Shown one piece after another: positions 55,905 to 62,844 of a stretch of DNA of 64,000 nt. A program made the position numbers and the translations under genes. The notes below the pieces were generated by a model. That model searched no databases and was not told where the DNA came from. It saw only the letters and a list, made by a program, of their open reading frames with translations. This DNA comes from Cupriavidus pauculus (GTDB taxonomy: Bacteria; Pseudomonadota; Gammaproteobacteria; Burkholderiales; Burkholderiaceae), in contig NZ_PJRP01000014.1 of NCBI RefSeq assembly GCF_002858765.1, positions 1-64,000 of the forward strand. The letters are read 5' to 3'. Position 1 is the stretch's first letter; the number at the start of each line of letters is the position of its first letter.

Positions 55905-57567
55905 GACTCTGCCCAAAGATCTCCAGCCTCTGCATGTTGAGTAGTGTTCCGACGTCTTCCGTCGTACGCAGATTCGCGTTCTCCGTAATCCGATGCCGGA
56001 TCCAGTCGGCATCAATACTCAGCGTGGATGCCACCCGCCCGTCGCAAAGCAAGCGCTTGAGCAAAGCCTCGTTATTCCGGAAGAACGCAAACACGAGCCC
56101 CGACGATGGCCGCTTGGTTCGACGCCACGCGGCCGTCGATTTGCTCGACCGGGCCAATGCCCGCCGGATCTGGATCCGATCAAAATCCGCCGAGAACATC
56201 CTGTTGACAGGCTCTCCGATGACCCCTGCCAAGATGTTCTGCAGGAACAGGGGGTGGATGACCCGGAAGGTATCGTCGTCGTTCGGCTTCATCTGATGGA
56301 GCCCCATCAACACACCCTGCAGATGGGCAAACTTCGCGGACCGCTTTGCCGCGCAAGTCAACAAGGCGTGGGGTGGACACGGCTCCCCGGCGGGGCGCCG
56401 GCCCACCCTCCCCGACTTGGCCGGGGCGCCCAGCAAGGCGTGCCGCAGGTTGTGTCCGAGCAAGGGCAGGAACGGGGACGCCTTGAGCTGGCTATATTCC
56501 TTCAGCGCCACGAGCGCGCCCCGCCACCCACGGTCCAGATAGCCATCCCATCCGACATAGGGCGCGGGATGCTGCAAAAACACATAGTCGCCGCCTTCGC
56601 CGGTAAGAATGAAGCCGCGATCCATACCGACGGCCCGCAACTGCTCGTCGTATGCAAAATTCCTGTCTCCGGGATCCGGCGACAGCGGATGGATATCGAA
56701 CGGCGTACTCACCGCCCTGGCCAGGCCAAACGATGACCGGGGCACTGCAAACCGAATAGGCGAGGTATGCACCTCGAACCGGACGCCGAACTCCCCGGCG
56801 ACGTGCCGTGCTATCTCGACCTCGGACGCCGGATCGTCAATGGAGAGCAGATGCTGTGCCACGCAGCGCGACGTCACCTGTTGCGCGACATGGAGGACGA
56901 GACTCGAATCGAGTCCTCCTGAGAACTGCACGATAATCTGCTCCTCACCACCGGCGTACGCCAGAATGTTCTGGCGCAACACCTCGATGAAATCCACGCG
57001 GCACGGCGCAGGGATGTTCCAGGCACGGCGCCTTGGTGCAGCCCACCGGTCGAGTGTGACCGCTTCGCCAAGCGGTACCTGGTGGACGCCATCGAAGAAC
57101 GTATCCCCGCCGAATTGACTGTCATCATTTGCAAACTCCCACATAAACCGCGCGTTGACGGGACGGGGGCCAATGATCGCCAGCAACGCAGCGAGTTGTG
57201 AACTGATGACGATTTCGCCGTTGTCCTTCGCATACAGCACGTCAACGTGCCGGTAGAGACTGGAAATGACCCTGATTCGCGTTCGTTCGATCACGAATAC
57301 GGTAAAAAATCCCACAGCCTCCCGGAGGTCCTCCAGCAGCGTGCCAAGATCCCCGTAAGATCGCGGCCGCATCTCTTTCATCCCGCACATCGCACGCCCG
57401 GTGTAGACCAGTAAGACGTCTCCCAACATCCAACTCTCGTAGCGGGAAGCCAGTAAGCAGGTGAACTGACCGTGCACCCGGCGGCGCGCATCGCGAACAA
57501 AGTCCCCGTGCTCCCAGTCCAGGCTTTTTTCTATCTGCCGGGCGGGTTTCGAAGTAACGATAATCAT
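55885..57567 (-). CDS. Lasso-peptide isopeptide cyclase (asparagine-synthetase-like, C protein)
   Basis: A 560-residue enzyme that adenylates the ring Glu side chain and closes the macrolactam. The N-terminal half resembles the glutaminase fold of asparagine synthetase but lacks the Cys2 nucleophile, as in lasso cyclases. The PP-loop is SGGLDSS (216-222), followed by the synthetase domain. Its ATG shares one base with the B stop (TGATG). The sequence after about 480 is more divergent, also usual for this family. Confidence 0.92.
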   Translation of the reverse strand: MIIVTSKPARQIEKSLDWEHGDFVRDARRRVHGQFTCLLASRYESWMLGDVLLVYTGRAMCGMKEMRPRSYGDLGTLLEDLREAVGFFTVFVIERTRIRVISSLYRHVDVLYAKDNGEIVISSQLAALLAIIGPRPVNARFMWEFANDDSQFGGDTFFDGVHQVPLGEAVTLDRWAAPRRRAWNIPAPCRVDFIEVLRQNILAYAGGEEQIIVQFSGGLDSSLVLHVAQQVTSRCVAQHLLSIDDPASEVEIARHVAGEFGVRFEVHTSPIRFAVPRSSFGLARAVSTPFDIHPLSPDPGDRNFAYDEQLRAVGMDRGFILTGEGGDYVFLQHPAPYVGWDGYLDRGWRGALVALKEYSQLKASPFLPLLGHNLRHALLGAPAKSGRVGRRPAGEPCPPHALLTCAAKRSAKFAHLQGVLMGLHQMKPNDDDTFRVIHPLFLQNILAGVIGEPVNRMFSADFDRIQIRRALARSSKSTAAWRRTKRPSSGLVFAFFRNNEALLKRLLCDGRVASTLSIDADWIRHRITENANLRTTEDVGTLLNMQRLEIFGQSHAKYID

Positions 57568-58244
57568 CAGGCTTCCAGAATGACGGCCAGGCTCTGCCTG
57601 AGAGTCGGCGTGTCGCTCACGACCTCCCCGTGCAGCTCAACCCATGCGTGGGAGAAAAACGGTCTGGTACGCACGCCTACGACCAGCTTCGCCGGGATGC
57701 CCAGTCGCCGGGCCAGCCTGACGAGCGCATACGAGTAGGTCAGGCACTTGTTTCCGCTGAGATCCCACACGAAGGCCCGGTTCAACGACCGCATGAGCCC
57801 GGCCATTTGTTGGAACTGGATCTGTCTTTCCACCCCCGTAACCAGTATTGCGTCGCGCGGAGACAGACACCCGGCGATCCGGCCAAGCGTCGTCCGCTTC
57901 ATCGTCCATCCCGCCCGCAGCACCTCGATGAGACTCCCGAGACGGCAGATGCCTTCGACAGCCTCATCTACAGCCGGAAACATCCAGCGCTGTTCACAGA
58001 AACCACTGAGCGTGACCGGTACAACCTGGTCGTAGGTCGACACCGACTCCTGGACCGCACCGATCTCCCGCAAAACTCGCAGAATCGGCGTGTCTTCCGC
58101 GTTCCATGAAGCGCCCAGCGAGGCATTGAGCGTGTCGGGCTCGACGTCCATCACGACCTGGTAGGTATCTGTCTGAAGATTCAGGATGACAAGGTCGCGC
58201 TCGCAAGACGCAACCCGGATATGGGGTCTGAAATGAAAAGGCAT
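57567..58244 (-). CDS. Lasso-peptide leader peptidase (B protein, RRE plus transglutaminase-like)
   Basis: A 225-residue fused B protein. Residues 1-90 form a PqqD-like recognition element for the leader (FRPHIRVASCERDLVILNLQ). The C-terminal half is a transglutaminase-like peptidase with the catalytic set Cys167 (GNKCLTY), His199 (FFSHAWVEL) and Asp211 (VVSDTPT). ATG 58244 is chosen; a TTG at 58280 would fall inside the intergenic hairpin. It is coupled to the C gene. Confidence 0.92.
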   Translation of the reverse strand: MPFHFRPHIRVASCERDLVILNLQTDTYQVVMDVEPDTLNASLGASWNAEDTPILRVLREIGAVQESVSTYDQVVPVTLSGFCEQRWMFPAVDEAVEGICRLGSLIEVLRAGWTMKRTTLGRIAGCLSPRDAILVTGVERQIQFQQMAGLMRSLNRAFVWDLSGNKCLTYSYALVRLARRLGIPAKLVVGVRTRPFFSHAWVELHGEVVSDTPTLRQSLAVILEA

Positions 58245-58266
58245 GGCGCAGATCCGATGAGAGCCC

Positions 58267-58294
58267 CCGGAGAACCGCAAATCCGGTTCTCCGG
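58267..58294 (-). promoter_or_regulatory. Hairpin between lasso precursor and B gene
   Basis: CCGGAGAACCG, a six-base loop and CGGTTCTCCGG form a perfect 11-bp stem, 23 bases after the precursor stop and ending 23 bases before the B start. No T-run follows, so it more likely stabilises or attenuates the message than fully terminates it. Such a hairpin would give far more precursor than enzyme. Confidence 0.7.
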
Positions 58295-58316
58295 AGGCAT
58301 TACCCGAATACTCGGA

Positions 58317-58472
58317 TCAGCTATATGAGCCGTGCCCGCCCGGCCAGTACTCGACGATCTTTCCGGAGCCGCCCTGCGTCGCTTTTGTCGCGCTCTGGCC
58401 GAGCGTGACAACCTGCGGCGGCGCCGTCGGTTTGACAGCCGGCGTCGCCAGCATGGGAAACACCTTGTTCAT
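58317..58472 (-). CDS. Lasso-peptide precursor (A protein)
   Basis: A 51-residue peptide, too short for the usual ORF cut-off. The leader (1-33) ends LGQSATKATQ with the conserved Thr at the second-last position. The predicted 18-residue core is GGSGKIVEYWPGGHGSYS: Gly1 gives the free amine and Glu8 the ring acid, an eight-residue macrolactam, with bulky Tyr9, Trp10, His15 and Tyr17 in the tail as possible plugs. A perfect AAGGAGG precedes ATG 58472. It heads the A-B-C-D cluster on the same strand. Presence of Gly1, Glu8, Thr-2 and all three partners makes the call firm. Confidence 0.92.
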   Translation of the reverse strand: MNKVFPMLATPAVKPTAPPQVVTLGQSATKATQGGSGKIVEYWPGGHGSYS

Positions 58473-58892
58473 TTGAGGCCTCCTTGAAGGGTTGATGGCA
58501 TGCAGTCACAGCGTCAGTGACAGGTGAGTCATGACGGCATAACTGTAGTGGCGGCCTCGCCAATGAACAGGGTCGTTTTGATGCACACCGAAAACGACCG
58601 GGGGTCTACGCTCGCGTGCTGAGACGCGTCCGGCCGCCTCTTCGCCACGGAAGATCGCCCGGCGTCAGGACTGACTCAACGCCGCGATGGGTCCCTTCGG
58701 AGCGCTACAGCGAAGTCAGGCGTAGCAGAAAGACAAAATGAAAGCGCGAACCTGTCGCGCATGACTGGCCCGACACCAGCACATGCTGGCGTCATCTCCC
58801 GGAGCGGACACCCGCTCCGGGTTTCACTTGACGTTACAACGCTGTTGATCCGCGAGAGCCGCTAACCCGCCCTGCGCGCTCAGTGGAACAGG
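58473..58892. other. Lasso promoter region and intergenic space
   Basis: Upstream of the precursor on the minus strand, TTGGCG and TATGCC stand 16 bases apart as a possible promoter (near 58540-58575). A palindrome GTCAC-N7-GTGAC (58505-58521) lies in the leader RNA and may be an operator. No gene is supported. Confidence 0.4.
58798..58824. terminator. Hairpin terminator downstream of DUF2958 copy 1
   Basis: CCCGGAGCGG, loop ACAC, CCGCTCCGGG form a perfect 10-bp stem; TTT follows on the plus strand. It lies about 70 bases after the stop of the minus-strand DUF2958 gene. A second inverted repeat, CCAGCA-CA-TGCTGG, lies at 58776-58789. Confidence 0.6.
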
Positions 58893-59243
58893 TCATTCGA
58901 CTATGGAACCGTTTGCCTGCGAGAGGCTCGTGTACTCCCCGAGCGTGCGCGTCGGTCGGAAGTACCGGTCGTTAAGTACCCGCCGCCCGCAGGGACCGGC
59001 CAAAGCTTCGAGTACCGAGACCTTGATGCGGTCCAACGAAGGCATACCGATACCTATGTCGCACAAACCGTAGACCAGGTCCTCGTCATTCGGGTCGATC
59101 GCGGCCAGCAGCCACGTCGCCCTCGCATCAGGGGTATACAACCGGACCACAGGGTGGAAATCGTGGACCATCCTATTCCGCGCTTCCCGGCCGTTCGCGA
59201 TAAGTTGCGCACGCTGAGCTGCGGTGATCAAAGATTGCTCCAT
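58893..59243 (-). CDS. DUF2958 family protein, copy 1
   Basis: A 116-residue soluble protein of the DUF2958 family: VVRLYTPDARATWLLAAIDP, then YGLCDIGIGMPSLDRIKVS, then DRYFRPTRTL. The family is common on conjugative elements; its role is unknown. ATG 59243 follows AGGAG by eight bases. It is divergent from an XRE regulator 191 bases away, the same arrangement as copy 2. The C-terminus is extended by about 17 residues relative to copy 2. Confidence 0.85.
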   Translation of the reverse strand: MEQSLITAAQRAQLIANGREARNRMVHDFHPVVRLYTPDARATWLLAAIDPNDEDLVYGLCDIGIGMPSLDRIKVSVLEALAGPCGRRVLNDRYFRPTRTLGEYTSLSQANGSIVE

Positions 59244-59434
59244 TACTGCTACTCCTATAAACCACGCGCCACCAGCGGAGCGTGGGTACTTCCCTCGCCC
59301 GAGCATGACTGTTGGTCATGCCGGACGTCGCAATGCTGCCCCGTTGGATCGCGCGGAACAATCGCGTATACACATCAATGACTGACGTGTTTATTGCGTG
59401 GTGACTCCCGCGCCAGACAGGCAGACTTTTGCCT

Positions 59435-59749
59435 ATGAAGCAACAGGGTCGGCACAAACGGAATCCGGTCGCAACTTGCCTCGGGCAACACCTCAAACGG
59501 TGCCGGATCACGGCAGCGAAATCGAAGGAGGCCCTGGCCTTCGAAGCTCTTGTCGACCGCACGTACATCTCCGCAATGGAGCGAGGTGTAGCCAATCCTT
59601 CCGTCGAGACGCTGGCGAACGTCTGCTACTGCCTCGGCATTACCCTGGCGGAGCTGTTCGAACCGCTCACCATTTCCCTCAAACCCTCGGGGAACCGTCG
59701 CGCAAACACCGCTGAACCGGAGGAGATCAGGCGCCAGCGACTGCGATAA
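59435..59749 (+). CDS. XRE-family regulator, copy 1
   Basis: A 104-residue protein with a phage-repressor-type HTH at about 16-75 (FEALVDRTYISAMERGVANP, then SVETLANVCYCLGITLAELF). The first helix region is atypical: Ala-Lys-rich (KSKEALAFE) where Gln usually stands. The short basic tail is unordered. It is divergent from DUF2958 copy 1 and may repress both. Confidence 0.87.
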   Translation: MKQQGRHKRNPVATCLGQHLKRCRITAAKSKEALAFEALVDRTYISAMERGVANPSVETLANVCYCLGITLAELFEPLTISLKPSGNRRANTAEPEEIRRQRLR

Positions 59750-59862
59750 GCACGCGTCGCCAGACAAAGACCTCCCAGGCTCAGTACGCCCAGACGGTGG
59801 CTGTCTCACCGTCAGTCCGGAATGGAGCCGTCCAGGTACGCGTAGTACGCGTAATCCCAGAG

Positions 59863-60162
59863 CTACCGGGTTGGCCGGAAATACAGGTCGCGCATCACCG
59901 GCAGCCTCGCCGGCCCCGCAATTGCGGCAAGGTCCGACAGCCTGATCTGCCCGAGCCAAGGCCTGCCAAGACCCAGGTCGCACAGGCCGTAGGCCGTATC
60001 CCCATCCGTCGCATCGAGCGTGGCAAGTAACCAGGTTGCATGGGCGTTCGGTGTAAGCAGACGCACAACCGGTTCAATCTCCTCGATCTCGCCAGACCAG
60101 AACGCCCGGGCGTTCGCCTGCAGTTTTGAGCGTTGCTCCGCAGTGACCAAAGACTGAAACAT
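59863..60162 (-). CDS. DUF2958 family protein, copy 2
   Basis: A 99-residue paralogue of the copy at 58893: VVRLLTPNAHATWLLATLDA, AYGLCDLGLGRPWLGQIRLS and the family end MRDLYFRPTR. ATG 60162 follows AGGAGG by eight bases. It is divergent from the second XRE gene, with a strong palindrome between them. The two copies share the frame of the domain but differ at many positions, so the duplication is not recent. Confidence 0.88.
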   Translation of the reverse strand: MFQSLVTAEQRSKLQANARAFWSGEIEEIEPVVRLLTPNAHATWLLATLDATDGDTAYGLCDLGLGRPWLGQIRLSDLAAIAGPARLPVMRDLYFRPTR

Positions 60163-60250
60163 GCTTCCTGCCTCCTAAAGACACCACTACACAAAGCCGT
60201 TGTAGGGTCCGGCGCCCCACTCCTCGTCTTCCCATCGTCGAATTAGTCGA

Positions 60251-60268
60251 TTTTGGACTATTCCAAAA
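60251..60268. promoter_or_regulatory. Palindromic operator between DUF2958 copy 2 and XRE copy 2
   Basis: TTTTGGA-CTAT-TCCAAAA, a perfect 7-bp dyad with a 4-base centre, in the intergenic space of the divergent pair. XRE repressors bind such dyads as dimers, so it is the likely autoregulatory operator. It overlaps a non-ATG upstream start of the XRE frame, which favours ATG 60310. Confidence 0.75.
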
Positions 60269-60309
60269 CAGACTTCAAGGTGCTTGGCGTATCGATACCA
60301 CGCCTTGAA

Positions 60310-60567
60310 ATGGAAAAGACCATTCACTCAGAGCAATACGCGCACTTGCTCGCCCTTCTGCGATCCGCCCGAGAAGCCGCCGAACTGACTCAAATCCAGC
60401 TTGCCTCCAGACTGGGTGAAACGCAGTCGTTCGTGAGCAAGTGCGAGCGCGGAGAGCGGCGCCTCGACCTGATTGAGTTGCGACTCTGGTGCGCCGCAAT
60501 TGGCGTCCCGCTGATCGAGTTTGTCACCAGGCTTGAACAGGCTGTGGGGCGATCAAGCCGAAGGTGA
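60310..60567 (+). CDS. XRE-family regulator, copy 2
   Basis: An 85-residue protein with a canonical HTH_XRE domain (LLRSAREAAELTQIQLASRL, then GETQSFVSKCERGERRLDLI and ELRLWCAAIGVPLIEFVTRL). ATG 60310 (MEKTIHSEQY) is preferred because the longer TTG frame from 60253 overlaps the palindromic operator. It differs from copy 1 in carrying the usual T-Q-x-x-L-A start of the recognition unit. Confidence 0.9.
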   Translation: MEKTIHSEQYAHLLALLRSAREAAELTQIQLASRLGETQSFVSKCERGERRLDLIELRLWCAAIGVPLIEFVTRLEQAVGRSSRR

Positions 60568-60771
60568 CCATCACGTGTCCCGGTAACTGGTCAACGAGAC
60601 TGGATACGGAATCCGTAGTTGCTAATCTCCAATAAGGCGTGAACACAACCCAGCGAACTCTCGCCGCCCGGCAATCTATGTCGCGTCCGGATCCACCAGG
60701 CATCAAGCGCGTTCGTACCTGACATCTATGACCAGTCGTGGCAATGCGGTCTGCTGCAAAGACGACACACT

Positions 60772-60812
60772 ATAAGAAAGCTTATGGTCAGTATCCATCA
60801 GCCAACTTATGG
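60772..60812. promoter_or_regulatory. Possible MarR operator
   Basis: ATAAG-AAAG-CTTAT forms a dyad at 60772-60785, and CTTATGG occurs twice, at 60781 and 60806, 25 bases apart. It lies just before the preferred start of the MarR-type gene, fitting autoregulation. Confidence 0.5.
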
Positions 60813-60839
60813 TGTCAAGAAATCTGTTCGATCGCCTCT

Positions 60840-61295
60840 ATGCCCCGAGTTCTCTCTGCCGATCGCGAAGGTGTTGACGGCTCCCTGAGCCACGCCGTCA
60901 TTCGGCTAGCGCATGTCATGCAACGCCGGCATGATGAGGAAATGCGGTCGTCAGTCGGAGTCTCTACCTCGCAATTCAACGCCCTGTTCCGCATTCGTTT
61001 AGAGCCTGGCATCGGTTCGGCAGCCTTGGGTCGCGCCCTTCTAATTACGCCACAAAGTGCGGGGAAGCTTGTCGATGGGCTCCTTCGACTGGAGTATGTC
61101 CAACGGGATGACGCAAAGCCGGGCACCTTGATGGGTCTGGCTCTCACGCAACGCGGAAGGGACATACTTAGGCGAGCATCCGCAGTCGATGAAAGGCTTC
61201 GGGCGGAAGACGAAACTAGCCTGTCGGCCGACGAAGCTGAGACCGCCACTCTCATCCTGAGTAGGTGGCTGGCTCGCTTGACGCGCTCCAGCTGA
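60840..61295 (+). CDS. MarR-family transcriptional regulator
   Basis: A 151-residue MarR-type winged-helix protein: helices 1-2 (SLSHAVIRLAHVMQRRHDEE), recognition region (IGSAALGRALLITPQSAGKLVDG), and wing (LEYVQRDDAKPGTLMGLALT). Start ATG 60840 gives MPRVLSADRE; a longer frame to 60738 spans the putative operator, so the shorter form is preferred. No target transporter or enzyme is adjacent. It is convergent with the DUF932 gene. Confidence 0.87.
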   Translation: MPRVLSADREGVDGSLSHAVIRLAHVMQRRHDEEMRSSVGVSTSQFNALFRIRLEPGIGSAALGRALLITPQSAGKLVDGLLRLEYVQRDDAKPGTLMGLALTQRGRDILRRASAVDERLRAEDETSLSADEAETATLILSRWLARLTRSS

Positions 61296-61428
61296 CGTGC
61301 TTTGGCCCATGCTCGTAGTCGTGGATGAACGCCCGACTGGCGGGTTTGTCTTGGCAACCCAGCCAGTCGCTAATCCCGAAGCCTTCCGAAAAGAAAAGGG
61401 CCAGCTAAGGCCAGCCCCGTCAAACCCC

Positions 61429-61450
61429 GATCAGCCCTTGATCAGCCCTT
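61429..61450. repeat. Tandem 11-bp repeat at the end of the DUF932 gene
   Basis: GATCAGCCCTT occurs twice without a gap (61429 and 61440); the second copy includes the DUF932 stop codon. It suggests a small duplication at the 3' end of that gene. Confidence 0.6.
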
Positions 61451-62269
61451 GAGCTGACGCATCCCGTCGGCCAGAAGCCACAGCGCCCGATTCAGACGCA
61501 CATCCTGGCCGATACCCTGGACGGGACGGGTACGCTGTCGACGTCCGTCATCACGACGCGCCAACAAGCCGCCACGCAGCAGGTTCTCCTGCGTGCGATT
61601 GAACACGCTCCAGAGGTCCGACCGATCGTCGTCCCGTCGGCGTGGCGCCAGCACCTGGGCGGCCGTGATCGGTGCGGGCTTGTCCGAGACGTCGTATCTG
61701 ATGGCCAGCGCCGCACGGGCGAGCACCTCAGCCTCCTCGCGATCAAGGTTCACGGCGCGCATGGCCTCGCGGGAGGCCTCGGCGCGATCGAAACCGCGCA
61801 TCACCTCGTATGCGGCATCGATGACCTCTACGGCCACATCGCCCTTATGCGGCACGCGGACGTCGCCGACAGTATCGCCGCAGACCAGCCCGTTCTTGCA
61901 CACGAAGCGGAACATCCCGGCCAGCATCTGGTAGCTTGACGTCCCGTCGTGGCTGTTGAGCAGGATGACCTCGTTGGCCTCGTCGCCATTGATCTGGCTG
62001 GCGTGACGCAGGCGAATCATGTGCTTGGTGAAGTCACGGCGGTCTTCCCGGCGCACGCGGGTCTGGCAGACCATGAACGGCTCGAAGCCTTCACGGCGCA
62101 AGGCCTGGAGTACCGTAGCCGTCGGGATGTAGCAGTATCGTTGCGAGCGGCTTTCGTGCGGCGCAGGCGCATAGATGGAGGGCGCCACACTGCGGATCTG
62201 GTCGTCGGACAGGGGTGCGTCCGAGCGAAGCATGGGGGACTGGGGTGCAAAGCGAGAGGCGAGTTGCAT
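61442..62269 (-). CDS. DUF932 family protein (phage/plasmid-like)
   Basis: A 275-residue DUF932 protein. Recognisable parts are YCYIPTATVLQALRREGFEP, the beta-rich EVILLNSHDGTSSYQMLAGM and FRFVCKNGLVCGDTVGDVRV. The family is carried by many conjugative elements and phages; its function is unknown. ATG 62269 (MQLASRFAPQ) follows AGGAAA by six bases; the frame to 62317 lacks a site. This gene and the DUF2958 pair are typical of the non-transfer core of Tn4371-type elements. Confidence 0.9.
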   Translation of the reverse strand: MQLASRFAPQSPMLRSDAPLSDDQIRSVAPSIYAPAPHESRSQRYCYIPTATVLQALRREGFEPFMVCQTRVRREDRRDFTKHMIRLRHASQINGDEANEVILLNSHDGTSSYQMLAGMFRFVCKNGLVCGDTVGDVRVPHKGDVAVEVIDAAYEVMRGFDRAEASREAMRAVNLDREEAEVLARAALAIRYDVSDKPAPITAAQVLAPRRRDDDRSDLWSVFNRTQENLLRGGLLARRDDGRRQRTRPVQGIGQDVRLNRALWLLADGMRQLKG

Positions 62270-62844
62270 GGTCGTTTCCTGACAAAGGTTGGCGATCGGC
62301 GCCACCACGGGTGACATTCCGGGCGACGCTTCGAAGCGATGTCAGGTGTGGGCGCCGGCCCCGAGGGACCTCGTTTGCCGCCGTCTTTCCTGAAAGCATC
62401 GCTCGCGACGGTCAGGAGCGCGCGGCACAGGTGCGGTCAAGGACAAAAGCGCCGGAGTGGTGCGGCCCGCAGGCGCAACCGAGGACACGGCCGGCGCGCC
62501 TTGATGGCACAGGGTCGTGCGCTAGAGTCGCGCAGCAAGGTGATGCGAGAAGGAAGACGGCGCAGCGGCGGGTGCCAGTGTGCCGGTGTCAAGCTGCCAC
62601 GGGAAACGAAAAGCCGAGACTGTCGTGGGGAAACCCGGGAGCACCCCACTGTCAGTACGACAGACTCCCCGCGCTGGAGATCGCCCCAGGGCCTGTTAGC
62701 GACGGAGGCTCGCTTACCGGAACAATCGAATCAAACGCGGGAGCCTGCCCGCCAGGCCCGCAGCCGCCGGTGGGCCAAGCCTTCGCATTCGCGAACCCAA
62801 AGGCGACTCCCAATGCGGCTAGCGACTAGCTGCGCCGGATGAAG
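62270..62844. other. Interval upstream of the DUF932 gene, no gene supported
   Basis: About 575 bases, very GC-rich, with overlapping open frames on both strands and no domain. It contains the DUF932 promoter region and the end of the autotransporter transcript. Confidence 0.35.
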
